A stretch of 44,130 bases of DNA, from contig SHWP01000028.1 of NCBI GenBank assembly GCA_009693785.1, forward strand, positions 1 to 44,130, read 5' to 3'. Under the pieces are notes generated by a model. It did no database searches. It was not told where the DNA came from and saw only the letters and a list, made by a program, of their open reading frames with translations. This document shows positions 24,903-32,465 of the stretch, in pieces (the stretch's first letter is position 1; the number at the start of each line of letters is the position of its first letter). A program made the position numbers and the translations under genes. This DNA is from Rhodospirillaceae bacterium. GTDB taxonomy: Bacteria > Pseudomonadota > Alphaproteobacteria > Rhodospirillales > Rhodospirillaceae.

Positions 24903-25969
24903 TGCAATGTCATCACGCAGAAACCGGCCGAAAACCCGGGACCCAGCGCGGTCATAAGATGCCTGCCCTTCGCCCCGCGTGCCAAGGCCTTTTCCAACAC
25001 GGCCAGCACCGTCACCGCCGACATATTGCCGCGTTCGGCGAGCACTGCACGGGCATCGGTGAGACTTCCCGCTTTCAAGTCATAAGCTTCTTCCAGCGCG
25101 GAGACGACTTTCTCGCCGCCGGGGTGAACGACCAGCCCATCAATATCGCTCATGGTCAAACCCAAGCCCTGCAAGAAGCCATCGCTTACAACGCGCATTT
25201 CATCGCGAACCAGAGTGGGAATGTGGCGTGAGAAGATCACGCCTAGGCCATTGTCTTCGACACTCCAACCCATGACATCGCGCGACTTAGGCCAGGTATG
25301 TTCGCCCCACGCCTCAATGGCCGCGAGCGATGGCCCGCCATTGCTCGTGCCAGAATCCGCACGCAATACCAGTGCTGCTGCACCATCGCCAAAAATTGTG
25401 GTGCCGATAATATTAGCCTTGCTGTCATCGGAGCGGCGGAACGTCAGGCCGCATAACTCGGTACACAAAAATAGCACGGCCTTACCCGGCATAGCGCGCG
25501 CCAATGCCGCTGCCCGCGACAGGCCGATCACCCCACCGGCGCAACCCAGCCCAAAAATAGGCAGCCGTTGTGTGTTGGGTTTTAGCCCCAGCGGCCCCTG
25601 CAGCAATGAATCCAGGCTGGGTGTGGAGATCCCAGTCGATGAGACGGTCACGGTCGCTGCTATGTCGGCTGACATCAGGCCTGACGCCGCGATCGCTTTC
25701 GATCCCGCCTCAGTCAGCAAGGCGAGCGCGTGTTGCTCGAACAAGGCCATGCGCTCGGGCCAGCCGTGATCGGTGGCATACCAGTCGAGCGGCACGCATG
25801 AATAACGTTTGTTGACGCCAGCGTTGCCGTAGCTCTTGACCATGCGGTTCATGAGCTCGCGTTTGTGCCCAAACACACGCACCGCCTGATCCATCACCTC
25901 ATCCTGGCCAAAGCAGTAGGGTGGATAAGCCGTGGCGATGCTGTGAATATAGATCGGGCTATCTGGCAT
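24899..25969 (-). CDS. Type III polyketide synthase (chalcone/alkylpyrone synthase-like)
   Basis: Homodimeric thiolase-fold enzyme that extends an acyl starter with malonyl-CoA without ACP. The catalytic triad is visible: C143 in FGLGCAGGVIGLSRA, H282 in LVVHPGGEKV and N315 in ERGNMSAVTV. Other blocks: HSIATAYPPYCFGQDEV, SSTGISTPSLDS, TIFGDGAAALVL and the C-terminal ALGPGFSAGF. I chose ATG 25969 (MPDSPIYIHSIATAYPP), giving 356 residues, the normal size; the frame opens at 26104, overlapping the hydrolase gene. Likely products are long-chain alkylpyrones or alkylresorcinols; starter specificity cannot be read from the sequence. Confidence 0.93.
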   Translation of the reverse strand: MPDSPIYIHSIATAYPPYCFGQDEVMDQAVRVFGHKRELMNRMVKSYGNAGVNKRYSCVPLDWYATDHGWPERMALFEQHALALLTEAGSKAIAASGLMSADIAATVTVSSTGISTPSLDSLLQGPLGLKPNTQRLPIFGLGCAGGVIGLSRAAALARAMPGKAVLFLCTELCGLTFRRSDDSKANIIGTTIFGDGAAALVLRADSGTSNGGPSLAAIEAWGEHTWPKSRDVMGWSVEDNGLGVIFSRHIPTLVRDEMRVVSDGFLQGLGLTMSDIDGLVVHPGGEKVVSALEEAYDLKAGSLTDARAVLAERGNMSAVTVLAVLEKALARGAKGRHLMTALGPGFSAGFCVMTLQ

Positions 25970-26064
25970 GATCTTCGCAAGCGCCTTTGCGCTGGTGTCA
26001 GATAGTGGAGTGCAGTCGTCAATTGCGGCTGGAATATGGCCAGCGTGAACGTCGTTCAATGGTG

Positions 26065-26856
26065 TCACGCAGCTTTGATGAAAGCGGCGACCGCCTCGGC
26101 CCAAGCCTTGGGTTGTTCGTCGACAATATCGTGCGTGCCGCCAACGAGTTCGGCGTAGGCCATGTCCGGCCTGGCCTTACGCGCGCGCTGGGATATCTCG
26201 TACAAATCCTCGCCGGTGTTGGTAAGGATGAGGGTTGGCACCTTAAGGCCCATGAAGGACGTTTGAATGTCGTATTCGAACGCAGCCTTGTGTCCATACC
26301 AAAACGTATCGCCCGCCCACAACGTTTGCAGAAAGTTGCGGTGCATAGCGTCGATGTTGGTCCAGCCGCGTGTGACGGCCACTCTGCCCTGAAACCGTTT
26401 GGAGAGATGGCTGCCATCGGACTCAATCGGAATCGGCCCCGCAGGACGCGCATTCCGTTCGGCGCGCTCTTCGTCGGTATAAAGTGGCGGGCCATTCAGT
26501 ATCAACTTGGTAACGCGCTCGGGGTGACGGTAGGCAAATTCCGTCACGTTGGATGCGCCGGTGTGATGACCCAAAAAATTCGCCGCGCGCAGATTGAAAT
26601 GGTCCAAGACCGGCGCGAACATTTTTGCGTAATCGCCCACCGACGGGCGCGTCGGCGGCACATCGGAATTCCCGAAACCCGGTGTGTCGACGGCAATCAC
26701 CTTAATTCCCAACGCCGCCAGAGGTTCATACGCGGCGCGGAACATGTCCGATGAGCTGGGCGATTGGTGTGACAGAATCAGCGGTATGCCCTCGCCATGC
26801 ATGCGGTAATGCAATTGCCCGAAGGGTCCATCGATATACCCCCGGCGCGGGCTCAT
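26065..26856 (-). CDS. Alpha/beta hydrolase 1 of a tandem pair, His at the nucleophile position
   Basis: A 263-residue alpha/beta-hydrolase fold protein: GIPLILSHQSPSSSDMF (oxyanion strand-loop), VIAVDTPGFGNSDVP, and a lid region (YTDEERAERNARPAGPIP). The nucleophile elbow reads FLGHHTGAS: residues 96-100 are G-H-H-T-G where the family normally has G-x-S-x-G, so position 98 is His, not Ser, Asp or Cys. The late His-type motif is VGGTHDIVD (H242). Start ATG 26856 overlaps the stop of hydrolase 2 (ATGA). Lost or altered catalysis is possible. The type III PKS frame starts within about 95 bases downstream, suggesting one operon. Confidence 0.88.
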   Translation of the reverse strand: MSPRRGYIDGPFGQLHYRMHGEGIPLILSHQSPSSSDMFRAAYEPLAALGIKVIAVDTPGFGNSDVPPTRPSVGDYAKMFAPVLDHFNLRAANFLGHHTGASNVTEFAYRHPERVTKLILNGPPLYTDEERAERNARPAGPIPIESDGSHLSKRFQGRVAVTRGWTNIDAMHRNFLQTLWAGDTFWYGHKAAFEYDIQTSFMGLKVPTLILTNTGEDLYEISQRARKARPDMAYAELVGGTHDIVDEQPKAWAEAVAAFIKAA

Positions 26857-27641
26857 GCTTTGGCCCCGAGAACAAAGTCGGCAACCACCTTGGCCCAGGC
26901 TGGCGCTTCGTCATACACGATGTGATAGGTGCCGCCCTCCATAACCGCGTAGGAGAAATCTGGGCGGATTTTCTTGATGCGCTCGGCCACCACATGCAGC
27001 GTATCGCCCGTATTCGACATGATCAGGGTTGGTGCCTTAATTTTCATCAAGTCGGCGGCTGAGTCATATTCAAACGCGGCATGATGGCCGTACCATTCCA
27101 GCGGACCGGCCATATAGAACTGAACCGTCGATTGGTGAATCGCTTCAAGGCTTGCGCCTGGCGACATTTTCACACTTATTTCGAAGCGTTTCTGTAAATG
27201 GCTGCCATCAGGCTTGGGCGTTTGGTCGAAATGCGGGCGAGCCAAACGGACCTCACGCTCCTCAGGGGTGTAAAGCGGCACGCCATGGAGGGCGAGGCGT
27301 TCAACGCGCTCGGGAAACCGGGCGGCGAGAGAAATGGCGATCGACACACCGGTATGATGGGCCGCGACATGCGCGCTCTTCAGACCCAAGCCGTCCATAG
27401 CATGGCGCAAAATATCGGCGTAGTCGGGAATTGCCGGCGGCTTCGAAAAACCGTCGGACATGCCGTACCCCGGCGTGTCGATGGCGATGCAGCGCAAGCC
27501 CCGTTCGGCAAGCGCGGGCATCACGTACTTGTATTGAATCGATGACCACGCCGTTTGATGGAGCAACACAATCGGCTGGCCACTGCCATGCTCGCGGTAA
27601 TGAACTTGTCCAACCGGTGTGTCGATGTAGCCCTTGCGCAT
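26853..27641 (-). CDS. Alpha/beta hydrolase 2 of the tandem pair
   Basis: Paralogue of the next gene, 262 residues from ATG 27641 (GGGGG about 6 bases upstream; an earlier GTG at 27653 is less likely). It shares the plan KGYIDTPVGQVHYREHGSGQ, VLLHQTAWSS, CIAIDTPGYGMSD, then HVAAHHTGVS at the elbow (residues 94-98 A-H-H-T-G) with His at the nucleophile position, and EGGTYHIVYDEAPAW near the C-terminus. Identity to hydrolase 1 is clear by eye in blocks such as RHPERVTKL/RFPERVERLAL and GPPLYTDEE/GVPLYTPEE. It is the first gene of the hydrolase-hydrolase-PKS-ICMT run. Confidence 0.88.
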   Translation of the reverse strand: MRKGYIDTPVGQVHYREHGSGQPIVLLHQTAWSSIQYKYVMPALAERGLRCIAIDTPGYGMSDGFSKPPAIPDYADILRHAMDGLGLKSAHVAAHHTGVSIAISLAARFPERVERLALHGVPLYTPEEREVRLARPHFDQTPKPDGSHLQKRFEISVKMSPGASLEAIHQSTVQFYMAGPLEWYGHHAAFEYDSAADLMKIKAPTLIMSNTGDTLHVVAERIKKIRPDFSYAVMEGGTYHIVYDEAPAWAKVVADFVLGAKA

Positions 27642-27670
27642 CCTAGCCCCCACGCTGTGCCTGAATGTCA

Positions 27671-27702
27671 GCCTAGCATAGGCAAGGATGCGTTGTGACC
27701 AA
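27671..27702 (-). promoter_or_regulatory. Promoter candidate for the hydrolase/PKS operon with a dyad over the -10
   Basis: On the minus strand TTGGTC (27702-27697) and TATGCT (27680-27675) are spaced 16 bases, giving a start near 27668, 27 bases before ATG 27641. An inverted repeat GCCTA-GCA-TAGGC (27671-27683) overlaps the -10, as an operator might. Confidence 0.42.
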
Positions 27703-27736
27703 CCATGGCAGCCACGGCCGTTCGTGCCGCGAAGCT

Positions 27737-28192
27737 TTACAATGAGGCCGCAGCCGTTTCCGGCGGCAAAGGAAAGTCCGTTGGCTTGATGTCAGCCGGA
27801 ACCGCACGCTCGCTGGCCAGTGGAAGCGCCTGTAACACTGGCTTCAACGTCGCGATGACGTGTTGGGCAGGGCCCAACAGTGCAGCGGGTTGCAACGCAG
27901 CCCAGGCCACATAAACCCCGCCGTTGGGCTTGTAAGATACGATTGCCGCCGTATTCGCAGCACTCTGAATGGCAAGGGCAAGGTTGGTGACGGCTGCGAC
28001 CTTTAGCCACTGTGGGCGCACCCCGAGGTGCCAAATCGCCACCAGACCCGCAGTACCCGACAGCCCAGCACCCGCGGCGTCGAACCCCACAAGCATCGGA
28101 TACGGCTGCCCAGGCGGCTGCCAAGGGCTCGTCGCAGTCGGGGCAGCGGTAAGGCTGCCGATGAGCGACTTCAAGCGTTTGCCAAGCGCCAT
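27737..28192 (-). CDS. Hypothetical protein after the PAP2 gene
   Basis: A 151-residue Ala-rich protein with two or three hydrophobic helices (LVGFDAAGAGLSGTAGLVAIWHL, VAAVTNLALAIQSAANTAAIV, VYVAWAALQPAALLGPAQHVI) and Pro-rich ends. The start codon follows the PAP2 stop by 1 base, which supports translation coupling and a real gene. No family recognised; it may be a small membrane or periplasmic accessory of the lptG-GT39-PAP2 operon. Confidence 0.62.
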   Translation of the reverse strand: MALGKRLKSLIGSLTAAPTATSPWQPPGQPYPMLVGFDAAGAGLSGTAGLVAIWHLGVRPQWLKVAAVTNLALAIQSAANTAAIVSYKPNGGVYVAWAALQPAALLGPAQHVIATLKPVLQALPLASERAVPADIKPTDFPLPPETAAASL

Positions 28193-28193
28193 C

Positions 28194-28895
28194 TCAGGGC
28201 AAATGTTCTTTTGACGCCTCGCGCAAGATCACGAGACGGTAGAACAGCACGTTGACGCCGATCACGATCAAGCCGGCGAAAACAACATCGCTGAGAAAAT
28301 GCCCGCCTTGGATAATGCGCACCCAGCCCACTACCGCGCCGAACGTAAGCCCCCCCGCGACAGCAAGCATGCGCCACTTGGGCGGCAACATGAAACCGTA
28401 AGCCGAGACCCAAAACGCAAGCGCGGCGTGACCCGAGACAAATGAACAGTTCCGTTCGCATTCATTGGCGACCCATAGAGGGGGTGTGTAGTCCGCCTGG
28501 CCACCAAAGATTGTAAGGTCTTTGGGCCGAGCCCGGCCCCAATTGGGCTTGAGCAGCGATTCCACCAGTAGCCCGGGCCCAACGATCAGTGTCGCCATGA
28601 GATAGATCGCGCGGGTCGTGGTCATGCCCCAGAACCACTGCTCGTACCAAATACCCGCCACCCATAAGACGACACAAAAAATGAACGAGCCGACGATCAG
28701 ATAAGGCAACACCCGGCGCACAAACTCCAGCAGGCCGTCTTCACTCCAGCTAAAGCCAATACCCGGCTGATAGAATTGCGCGCTGATCCAGATATCGAAC
28801 CCTGGAAAGAACATGAAGAATAGCAAGAGGCCCAGAATCCAACGGCTCGGTTGAGTTCTCAGATCGAGCCACAGACGTTCAAGGAACGGCATCAT
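28194..28895 (-). CDS. PAP2-family membrane phosphatase 1
   Basis: A 233-residue membrane phosphatase with the three PAP2 motifs: KPNWGRARP (motif 1, K-x6-RP), CSFVSGHAA (motif 2, SGH) and RIIQGGHFLSDV (motif 3, R-x5-H-x3-D). Family members act on lipid phosphates such as undecaprenyl pyrophosphate, phosphatidic acid or lipid A. About five to six spans are visible. Start ATG 28895 (or 28892) lies 10 bases after the GT39 stop. Pairing with GT39 suggests work on polyprenyl or lipid A phosphates (inference). Confidence 0.9.
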   Translation of the reverse strand: MMPFLERLWLDLRTQPSRWILGLLLFFMFFPGFDIWISAQFYQPGIGFSWSEDGLLEFVRRVLPYLIVGSFIFCVVLWVAGIWYEQWFWGMTTTRAIYLMATLIVGPGLLVESLLKPNWGRARPKDLTIFGGQADYTPPLWVANECERNCSFVSGHAALAFWVSAYGFMLPPKWRMLAVAGGLTFGAVVGWVRIIQGGHFLSDVVFAGLIVIGVNVLFYRLVILREASKEHLP

Positions 28896-28905
28896 GTTTC
28901 TCTGG

Positions 28906-30456
28906 TCACCGTATTGGCGGAGCCGACAGCGCACTGTAGCCGCGAAAGCCACCTAACAAAAAGGCCTTCAGTGTCAATTCATGGCCCGGATAAGCAGAAA
29001 AACTCCATTGTCCGAGAGACTGCACCTGGTCAAAGGCCGCCCCGACCCCGCCATCGGCGGGCTGGCGGGTGATATAAACGTAGCTCTCACCAAGATGACC
29101 TTTGAGGGGTGCGGTCATGTCAAAATAATTGGTCACGGTGCCCTGGGGATTCCACATGACGGTCGTCATGGGGCGCGGACTTGAATAGTAAATCAATTCG
29201 GCCATGGTCGTGCGGTCGTCAAACAAAATCGGAACACCGGGGTGTGCCTGTTGGATCTGAGATGACCAAGCGCCCGCCTGATCCCATCCGCGTAAATGAA
29301 GCCCAGGATCGATACGGCGCGATAGCGCGATGCCCAAGCCCTGCGCCACGGCGTCATAATTGTAGAGCACGACTGCAGTGAAAACATGAAGTGCGGCGCT
29401 CGCGTACAATAACACCTCGCTTTTGTGCTGCAGGCACCATGCGCATACGAGCGGGGTCGCGGCGACATAGGCTACCGCAGCCCAATTCGCGTTGGCGCCC
29501 GATAGAAAGGCTTGCATCGCAATGACTGCGATCACGGGAAGCGTAAATGCGATGCAGAATTTTGACTGAGGAACAATACGCGAGCGATCACCACTCACAC
29601 TCCTCCATGCAGCTACAAGCATAAGCGCGAATAAGATCGGCCCAAAGACACCGAACTGTGACAGAATGAATTCGACTGCTTTTCCAAAATGAAACAGATC
29701 GCCCTGTAAATCCATATTGGCGAGGGTGTGCCGGTAACTCACAAAATCATGAGCGGCGTTCCACATCACATTCGGCAGTGACATGACAATCGCAACGACA
29801 GCCGCAAGCCCCGCCCCGCGCGATAAAAGTGCCGCTCTTGCCTCACGGTCCCAAGCGCAAAGCACCGCAAGGCTCAAAACAAAAAACAACATGGCGTATT
29901 TGCTGAGCAGCCCGAGGCCCAAAGCTGCCCCGAGGAGAAGCCACCACTGAGGACGATTTTCTTGGAGGGCGCGCACCAAGGCATACAAAGCCAGGGCCCA
30001 GAACAATAGCAACGGCACATCCGTGGAGGCGACGACAGCCGAAACGCTAACGCCAGGCAGCAACAAGTATGTCGCAGCACTCCACACCCCCACGCGTGGT
30101 TCGTAGAGCCGTTGGCCAATACCGAACACAATCAATGCTGTGAGCGCATGCAGAATTGGTGAGCACGCCCGCACACACGACTCTCCGTCACCACATACCG
30201 CGGTGAACGCTGCAATCAACCACGCCAACAGGGGCGGCTTGGAAAAATAGCCGAACGCTAACTCTCGCGACCAAATCCAATACTGGGCTTCATCGACCGA
30301 CAGTGGAATTTGCAGTGAGGCAAGCACCGCATAACGCAAAACAGTGATGGCCGTGATGATCGCCAGGGCGCTGTACAAAAAATGCCCCGGCACATCTTTG
30401 CCGTGCGTTTGATTGGGCAAAACCGGAGTGAGAAAAGCGCTATTCACCTCAACCAT
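28906..30456 (-). CDS. GT39-family (PMT/ArnT-like) membrane glycosyltransferase 1
   Basis: Multi-span transferase that uses polyprenyl-phosphate-linked sugars. The catalytic Asp-Glu is in LSVDEAQYWIWSRELAFGYFSKPPLLAWLI, typical of the ArnT/GT39 first loop. Many hydrophobic spans follow (for example GLGLLSKYAMLFFVLSLAVL), then a C-terminal periplasmic domain with DDRTTMAELIYYS and VTNYFDM. The start is ambiguous: ATG 30456 overlaps the lptG stop by 8 bases and begins MVEVNSAFLTPVLP; ATG 30486 is further inside lptG. 516 residues. The acceptor (lipid A, glycan or protein) is unknown. It sits between lptG and a PAP2 gene in one minus-strand operon. Confidence 0.87.
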   Translation of the reverse strand: MVEVNSAFLTPVLPNQTHGKDVPGHFLYSALAIITAITVLRYAVLASLQIPLSVDEAQYWIWSRELAFGYFSKPPLLAWLIAAFTAVCGDGESCVRACSPILHALTALIVFGIGQRLYEPRVGVWSAATYLLLPGVSVSAVVASTDVPLLLFWALALYALVRALQENRPQWWLLLGAALGLGLLSKYAMLFFVLSLAVLCAWDREARAALLSRGAGLAAVVAIVMSLPNVMWNAAHDFVSYRHTLANMDLQGDLFHFGKAVEFILSQFGVFGPILFALMLVAAWRSVSGDRSRIVPQSKFCIAFTLPVIAVIAMQAFLSGANANWAAVAYVAATPLVCAWCLQHKSEVLLYASAALHVFTAVVLYNYDAVAQGLGIALSRRIDPGLHLRGWDQAGAWSSQIQQAHPGVPILFDDRTTMAELIYYSSPRPMTTVMWNPQGTVTNYFDMTAPLKGHLGESYVYITRQPADGGVGAAFDQVQSLGQWSFSAYPGHELTLKAFLLGGFRGYSALSAPPIR

Positions 30457-31555
30457 CTTCCCGATAGAAAAGATAGGTGAGACCAAACAGCGAGGCGATG
30501 ACCGCAGGCGCCCATGCCGCTAGCGCTAGCGGCAACGTTCCGGCAAGACCTAGTGCAAATGTAACCTGAGTGAAAAAGAAGACGATGAACCCGGCCGCCA
30601 CACCGGCGGCGCTACGAATTGTCCACTCTGCCATGCGCGCTTGCGTTGTCAAAAAAAACGACGCGGCCAGCAGCACCATGGCGCATAACAGCAACGGCAG
30701 GGCCATCAGAGACTGGAGATATAGGCGATGCGGCAGGGCCGAGAACCCCGCCGCCTGAGAAAAATCGATGAATTCAGGCAAATCCCAAATCGATAATGTC
30801 TCTGGGTCGGCAAAGCTATTTTGAATTTGAGCGAGTGTGATCGTGGTTTTTTGGGTCAGTCGCGGCTGGCTGACCGCTAACTTACCGGGCTCCATGTCCC
30901 AGCTATTTTCAAGTTGGAATTCATCACCGCGGAGTTGCCCCGCTGGTGCTTCGATACGATGCACAAGTTCGTTTTTCGAGTTTAATCTCAGGATTGTTAT
31001 GCCTGAGAGTAAAAGAGATTCAGCGTCTTGATGCACCGATCTAGCGTGAACAATCACCGCCTCATCGTCCACTGTTTCCCGTAACCAAAACCCCGTATCG
31101 CCAATATTAAGCGTCGCCGCGTTGGCGTTGGTCAGCCCCGTCATCATGCGCTCATGCATCGCATAGAGGCTGGCCGCAAATGGATTGAGCAAGGCGAGGT
31201 TCAACAAGCCAAGAACAACTGTCAGCCCCATAACCGGACTCAGCACCTGCCAGGCCGAAACCCCAGCCGAACGGATGATCACCAACTCGTAATTTCGCGC
31301 CAACCTAAACAACGCAAACATGACCGCGATCATGACCGCGAATGGAAGCGTGTCTTGAATCATGTGGGGCGCTTTAAGCAAGGCAAGGCCAAAGACCGTT
31401 GACAGGCCGGCATCCTCAACCCGCACCGTGCGACGCCATAGCTCGATGGTGTCGAACAGCACAATCAAGCCCAGGAATACCGTGACGACGCCAGCCAAGC
31501 TCGCCAAAAACTGGCGGCCCAGATAAATCGATAGCGATGGTGCGAAGCGGTTCAC
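30449..31555 (-). CDS. lptG: Lipopolysaccharide export permease LptG
   Basis: Inner-membrane LptBFG permease subunit that extracts LPS for transport by LptC/A/D. GTG start at 31555 (AGGG 7 bases upstream), 368 residues. N-terminal spans with IYLGRQFLASLAGVVTVFLG, the coupling stretch ELVIIRSAGVSAWQVLSPVMG, a beta-rich periplasmic part with AGQLRGDEFQLENSWDMEPG, SIWDLPEFI typical of LptG, then C-terminal spans. lptF is not in the window. Its neighbours are GT39 and PAP2 genes, hinting at LPS or lipid A modification in the same operon. Divergent from the adenosyltransferase gene 147 bases away. Confidence 0.92.
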   Translation of the reverse strand: MNRFAPSLSIYLGRQFLASLAGVVTVFLGLIVLFDTIELWRRTVRVEDAGLSTVFGLALLKAPHMIQDTLPFAVMIAVMFALFRLARNYELVIIRSAGVSAWQVLSPVMGLTVVLGLLNLALLNPFAASLYAMHERMMTGLTNANAATLNIGDTGFWLRETVDDEAVIVHARSVHQDAESLLLSGITILRLNSKNELVHRIEAPAGQLRGDEFQLENSWDMEPGKLAVSQPRLTQKTTITLAQIQNSFADPETLSIWDLPEFIDFSQAAGFSALPHRLYLQSLMALPLLLCAMVLLAASFFLTTQARMAEWTIRSAAGVAAGFIVFFFTQVTFALGLAGTLPLALAAWAPAVIASLFGLTYLFYREDG

Positions 31556-31702
31556 GAATGGCCCTAAAGAAATTTAGGCGTGGTTGGCATCAAGGCCAGC
31601 ATAAGCGATGAGGCGGGGGCATCAAGCCATCGCGGGGTGCTAGCGAGCTTGATCAAGGCCGCGTACAATCGGCCCCGTCAACAGTGTCGAGCATCTTTGG
31701 TC

Positions 31703-32284
31703 ATGGTTAATCTCACCAAAATATATACCCGCGGCGGCGACAAGGGGGAAACATCCCTTGGCAATGGCGAGCGTGTGAAAAAGCATTCCCTGCGAATTTC
31801 CGCGAACGGCGCCGTTGATGCCGCCAATGCGGCCATTGGCGTCGTCCGGCTGCATACAGGGACGTTACAAGATCAGGGCAAGGCCGACAATATTCTCGCG
31901 CGCATACAAAATGAGATGTTCGACCTGGGCGCCGACCTCACGACACCACTTAAGCCGGGCGAAGCGGCAGGAACGGCACTGCGCATCGTTGCCAGTCAGG
32001 TCAAAAACCTCGAAAATGACATCGACGCGCTCAATGCGGGCTTGAAACCACTCACCTCATTTGTCCTCCCCGCAGGAACATCAGCGGCCGCTCAACTTCA
32101 TGTCGCCCGGACATCGACACGGGAGGCCGAGCGGGCCATCACGGCATTAGCCGACATCGAACCGGTCAATCCGGAGGCGGTGGCCTATATCAACCGGTTA
32201 TCGGATCTGCTGTTTGTCATGGCCCGCTATGCCAACACCTTTGGTCCGGGCGATGTTTTGTGGGTTCCGGGCCAGAGCCGCTAG
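31703..32284 (+). CDS. pduO: Cob(I)alamin adenosyltransferase, PduO/MMAB type
   Basis: Makes adenosylcobalamin from cob(I)alamin and ATP, supplying coenzyme B12 to enzymes such as methylmalonyl-CoA mutase. The N-terminal ATP loop is KIYTRGGDKGETSLGNGERV, then RTSTREAERAITAL (the R-x-x-ER motif) and INRLSDLLFVMARYAN, all PduO signatures. Start ATG 31703 (MVNLTKIYTRGGDKG); the open frame extends to 31580 but lacks support. 193 residues. In alphaproteobacteria it is often followed by etfBA, as here (181-base gap containing operator-like palindromes). Confidence 0.94.
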   Translation: MVNLTKIYTRGGDKGETSLGNGERVKKHSLRISANGAVDAANAAIGVVRLHTGTLQDQGKADNILARIQNEMFDLGADLTTPLKPGEAAGTALRIVASQVKNLENDIDALNAGLKPLTSFVLPAGTSAAAQLHVARTSTREAERAITALADIEPVNPEAVAYINRLSDLLFVMARYANTFGPGDVLWVPGQSR

Positions 32285-32290
32285 GCAACT

Positions 32291-32307
32291 ATATTGCGCC
32301 GCAATAT
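32291..32307. promoter_or_regulatory. 17-bp palindrome upstream of etfBA, operator-like
   Basis: ATATTGCG (32291-32298), C, CGCAATAT (32300-32307) is a perfect dyad with a single central base. The core TGC-GCC-GCA resembles TGC-N3-GCA sites reported for PhaR-type regulators, but the binding protein is not known. A second related element lies 54 bases further on (32343-32363). Confidence 0.5.
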
Positions 32308-32342
32308 GGTTGAAACATGCTCGTAGAATGAACTTTCGTTCG

Positions 32343-32363
32343 GATATGCTGCAGCGCAATATC
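32343..32363. promoter_or_regulatory. Second imperfect palindrome upstream of etfBA
   Basis: A 21-base element with outer arms GATAT and ATATC around GCTGCAGC; its right half contains CGCAATAT (32355-32362), identical to the right arm of the element at 32291. Its centre is 54 bases from the first, about five helical turns, and it ends 7 bases before the -35 of the etfB promoter candidate. Confidence 0.42.
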
Positions 32364-32370
32364 AATTCGT

Positions 32371-32399
32371 TTGACACCCTCGGGGCAACGGACTAGTTC
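32371..32399 (+). promoter_or_regulatory. Promoter candidate for etfBA-hbd
   Basis: A consensus -35 TTGACA (32371-32376), 17-base spacer and a weak -10 TAGTTC (32394-32399). This gives a start near 32406 and a leader of about 60 bases that includes a small GGCCC/GGGCC hairpin (32428-32440) without a U run. Confidence 0.45.
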
Positions 32400-32465
32400 T
32401 ACCAGCCGCTCTGGGGATACCTAAAAAGGCCCATCGGGCCAAAGACATAACAGCGGAAACCGTCC

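Noticed and set aside
25987..26754. Plus-strand open frame opposite hydrolase 1 (about 255 codons)
   Set aside because: Antisense to a conserved hydrolase; Arg/His/Gln-rich translation without motifs.
30516..30533. 18-bp perfect palindrome GCCGCTAGCGCTAGCGGC
   Set aside because: It is inside lptG coding sequence for an Ala/Leu-rich membrane segment, where repeated Leu-Ala codons easily give a palindrome; no second copy seen.
32428..32440. GGCCC-ATC-GGGCC hairpin in the etfB leader as a terminator
   Set aside because: No T run follows and the stem is only 5 bp; it is upstream of a gene expected to be expressed.
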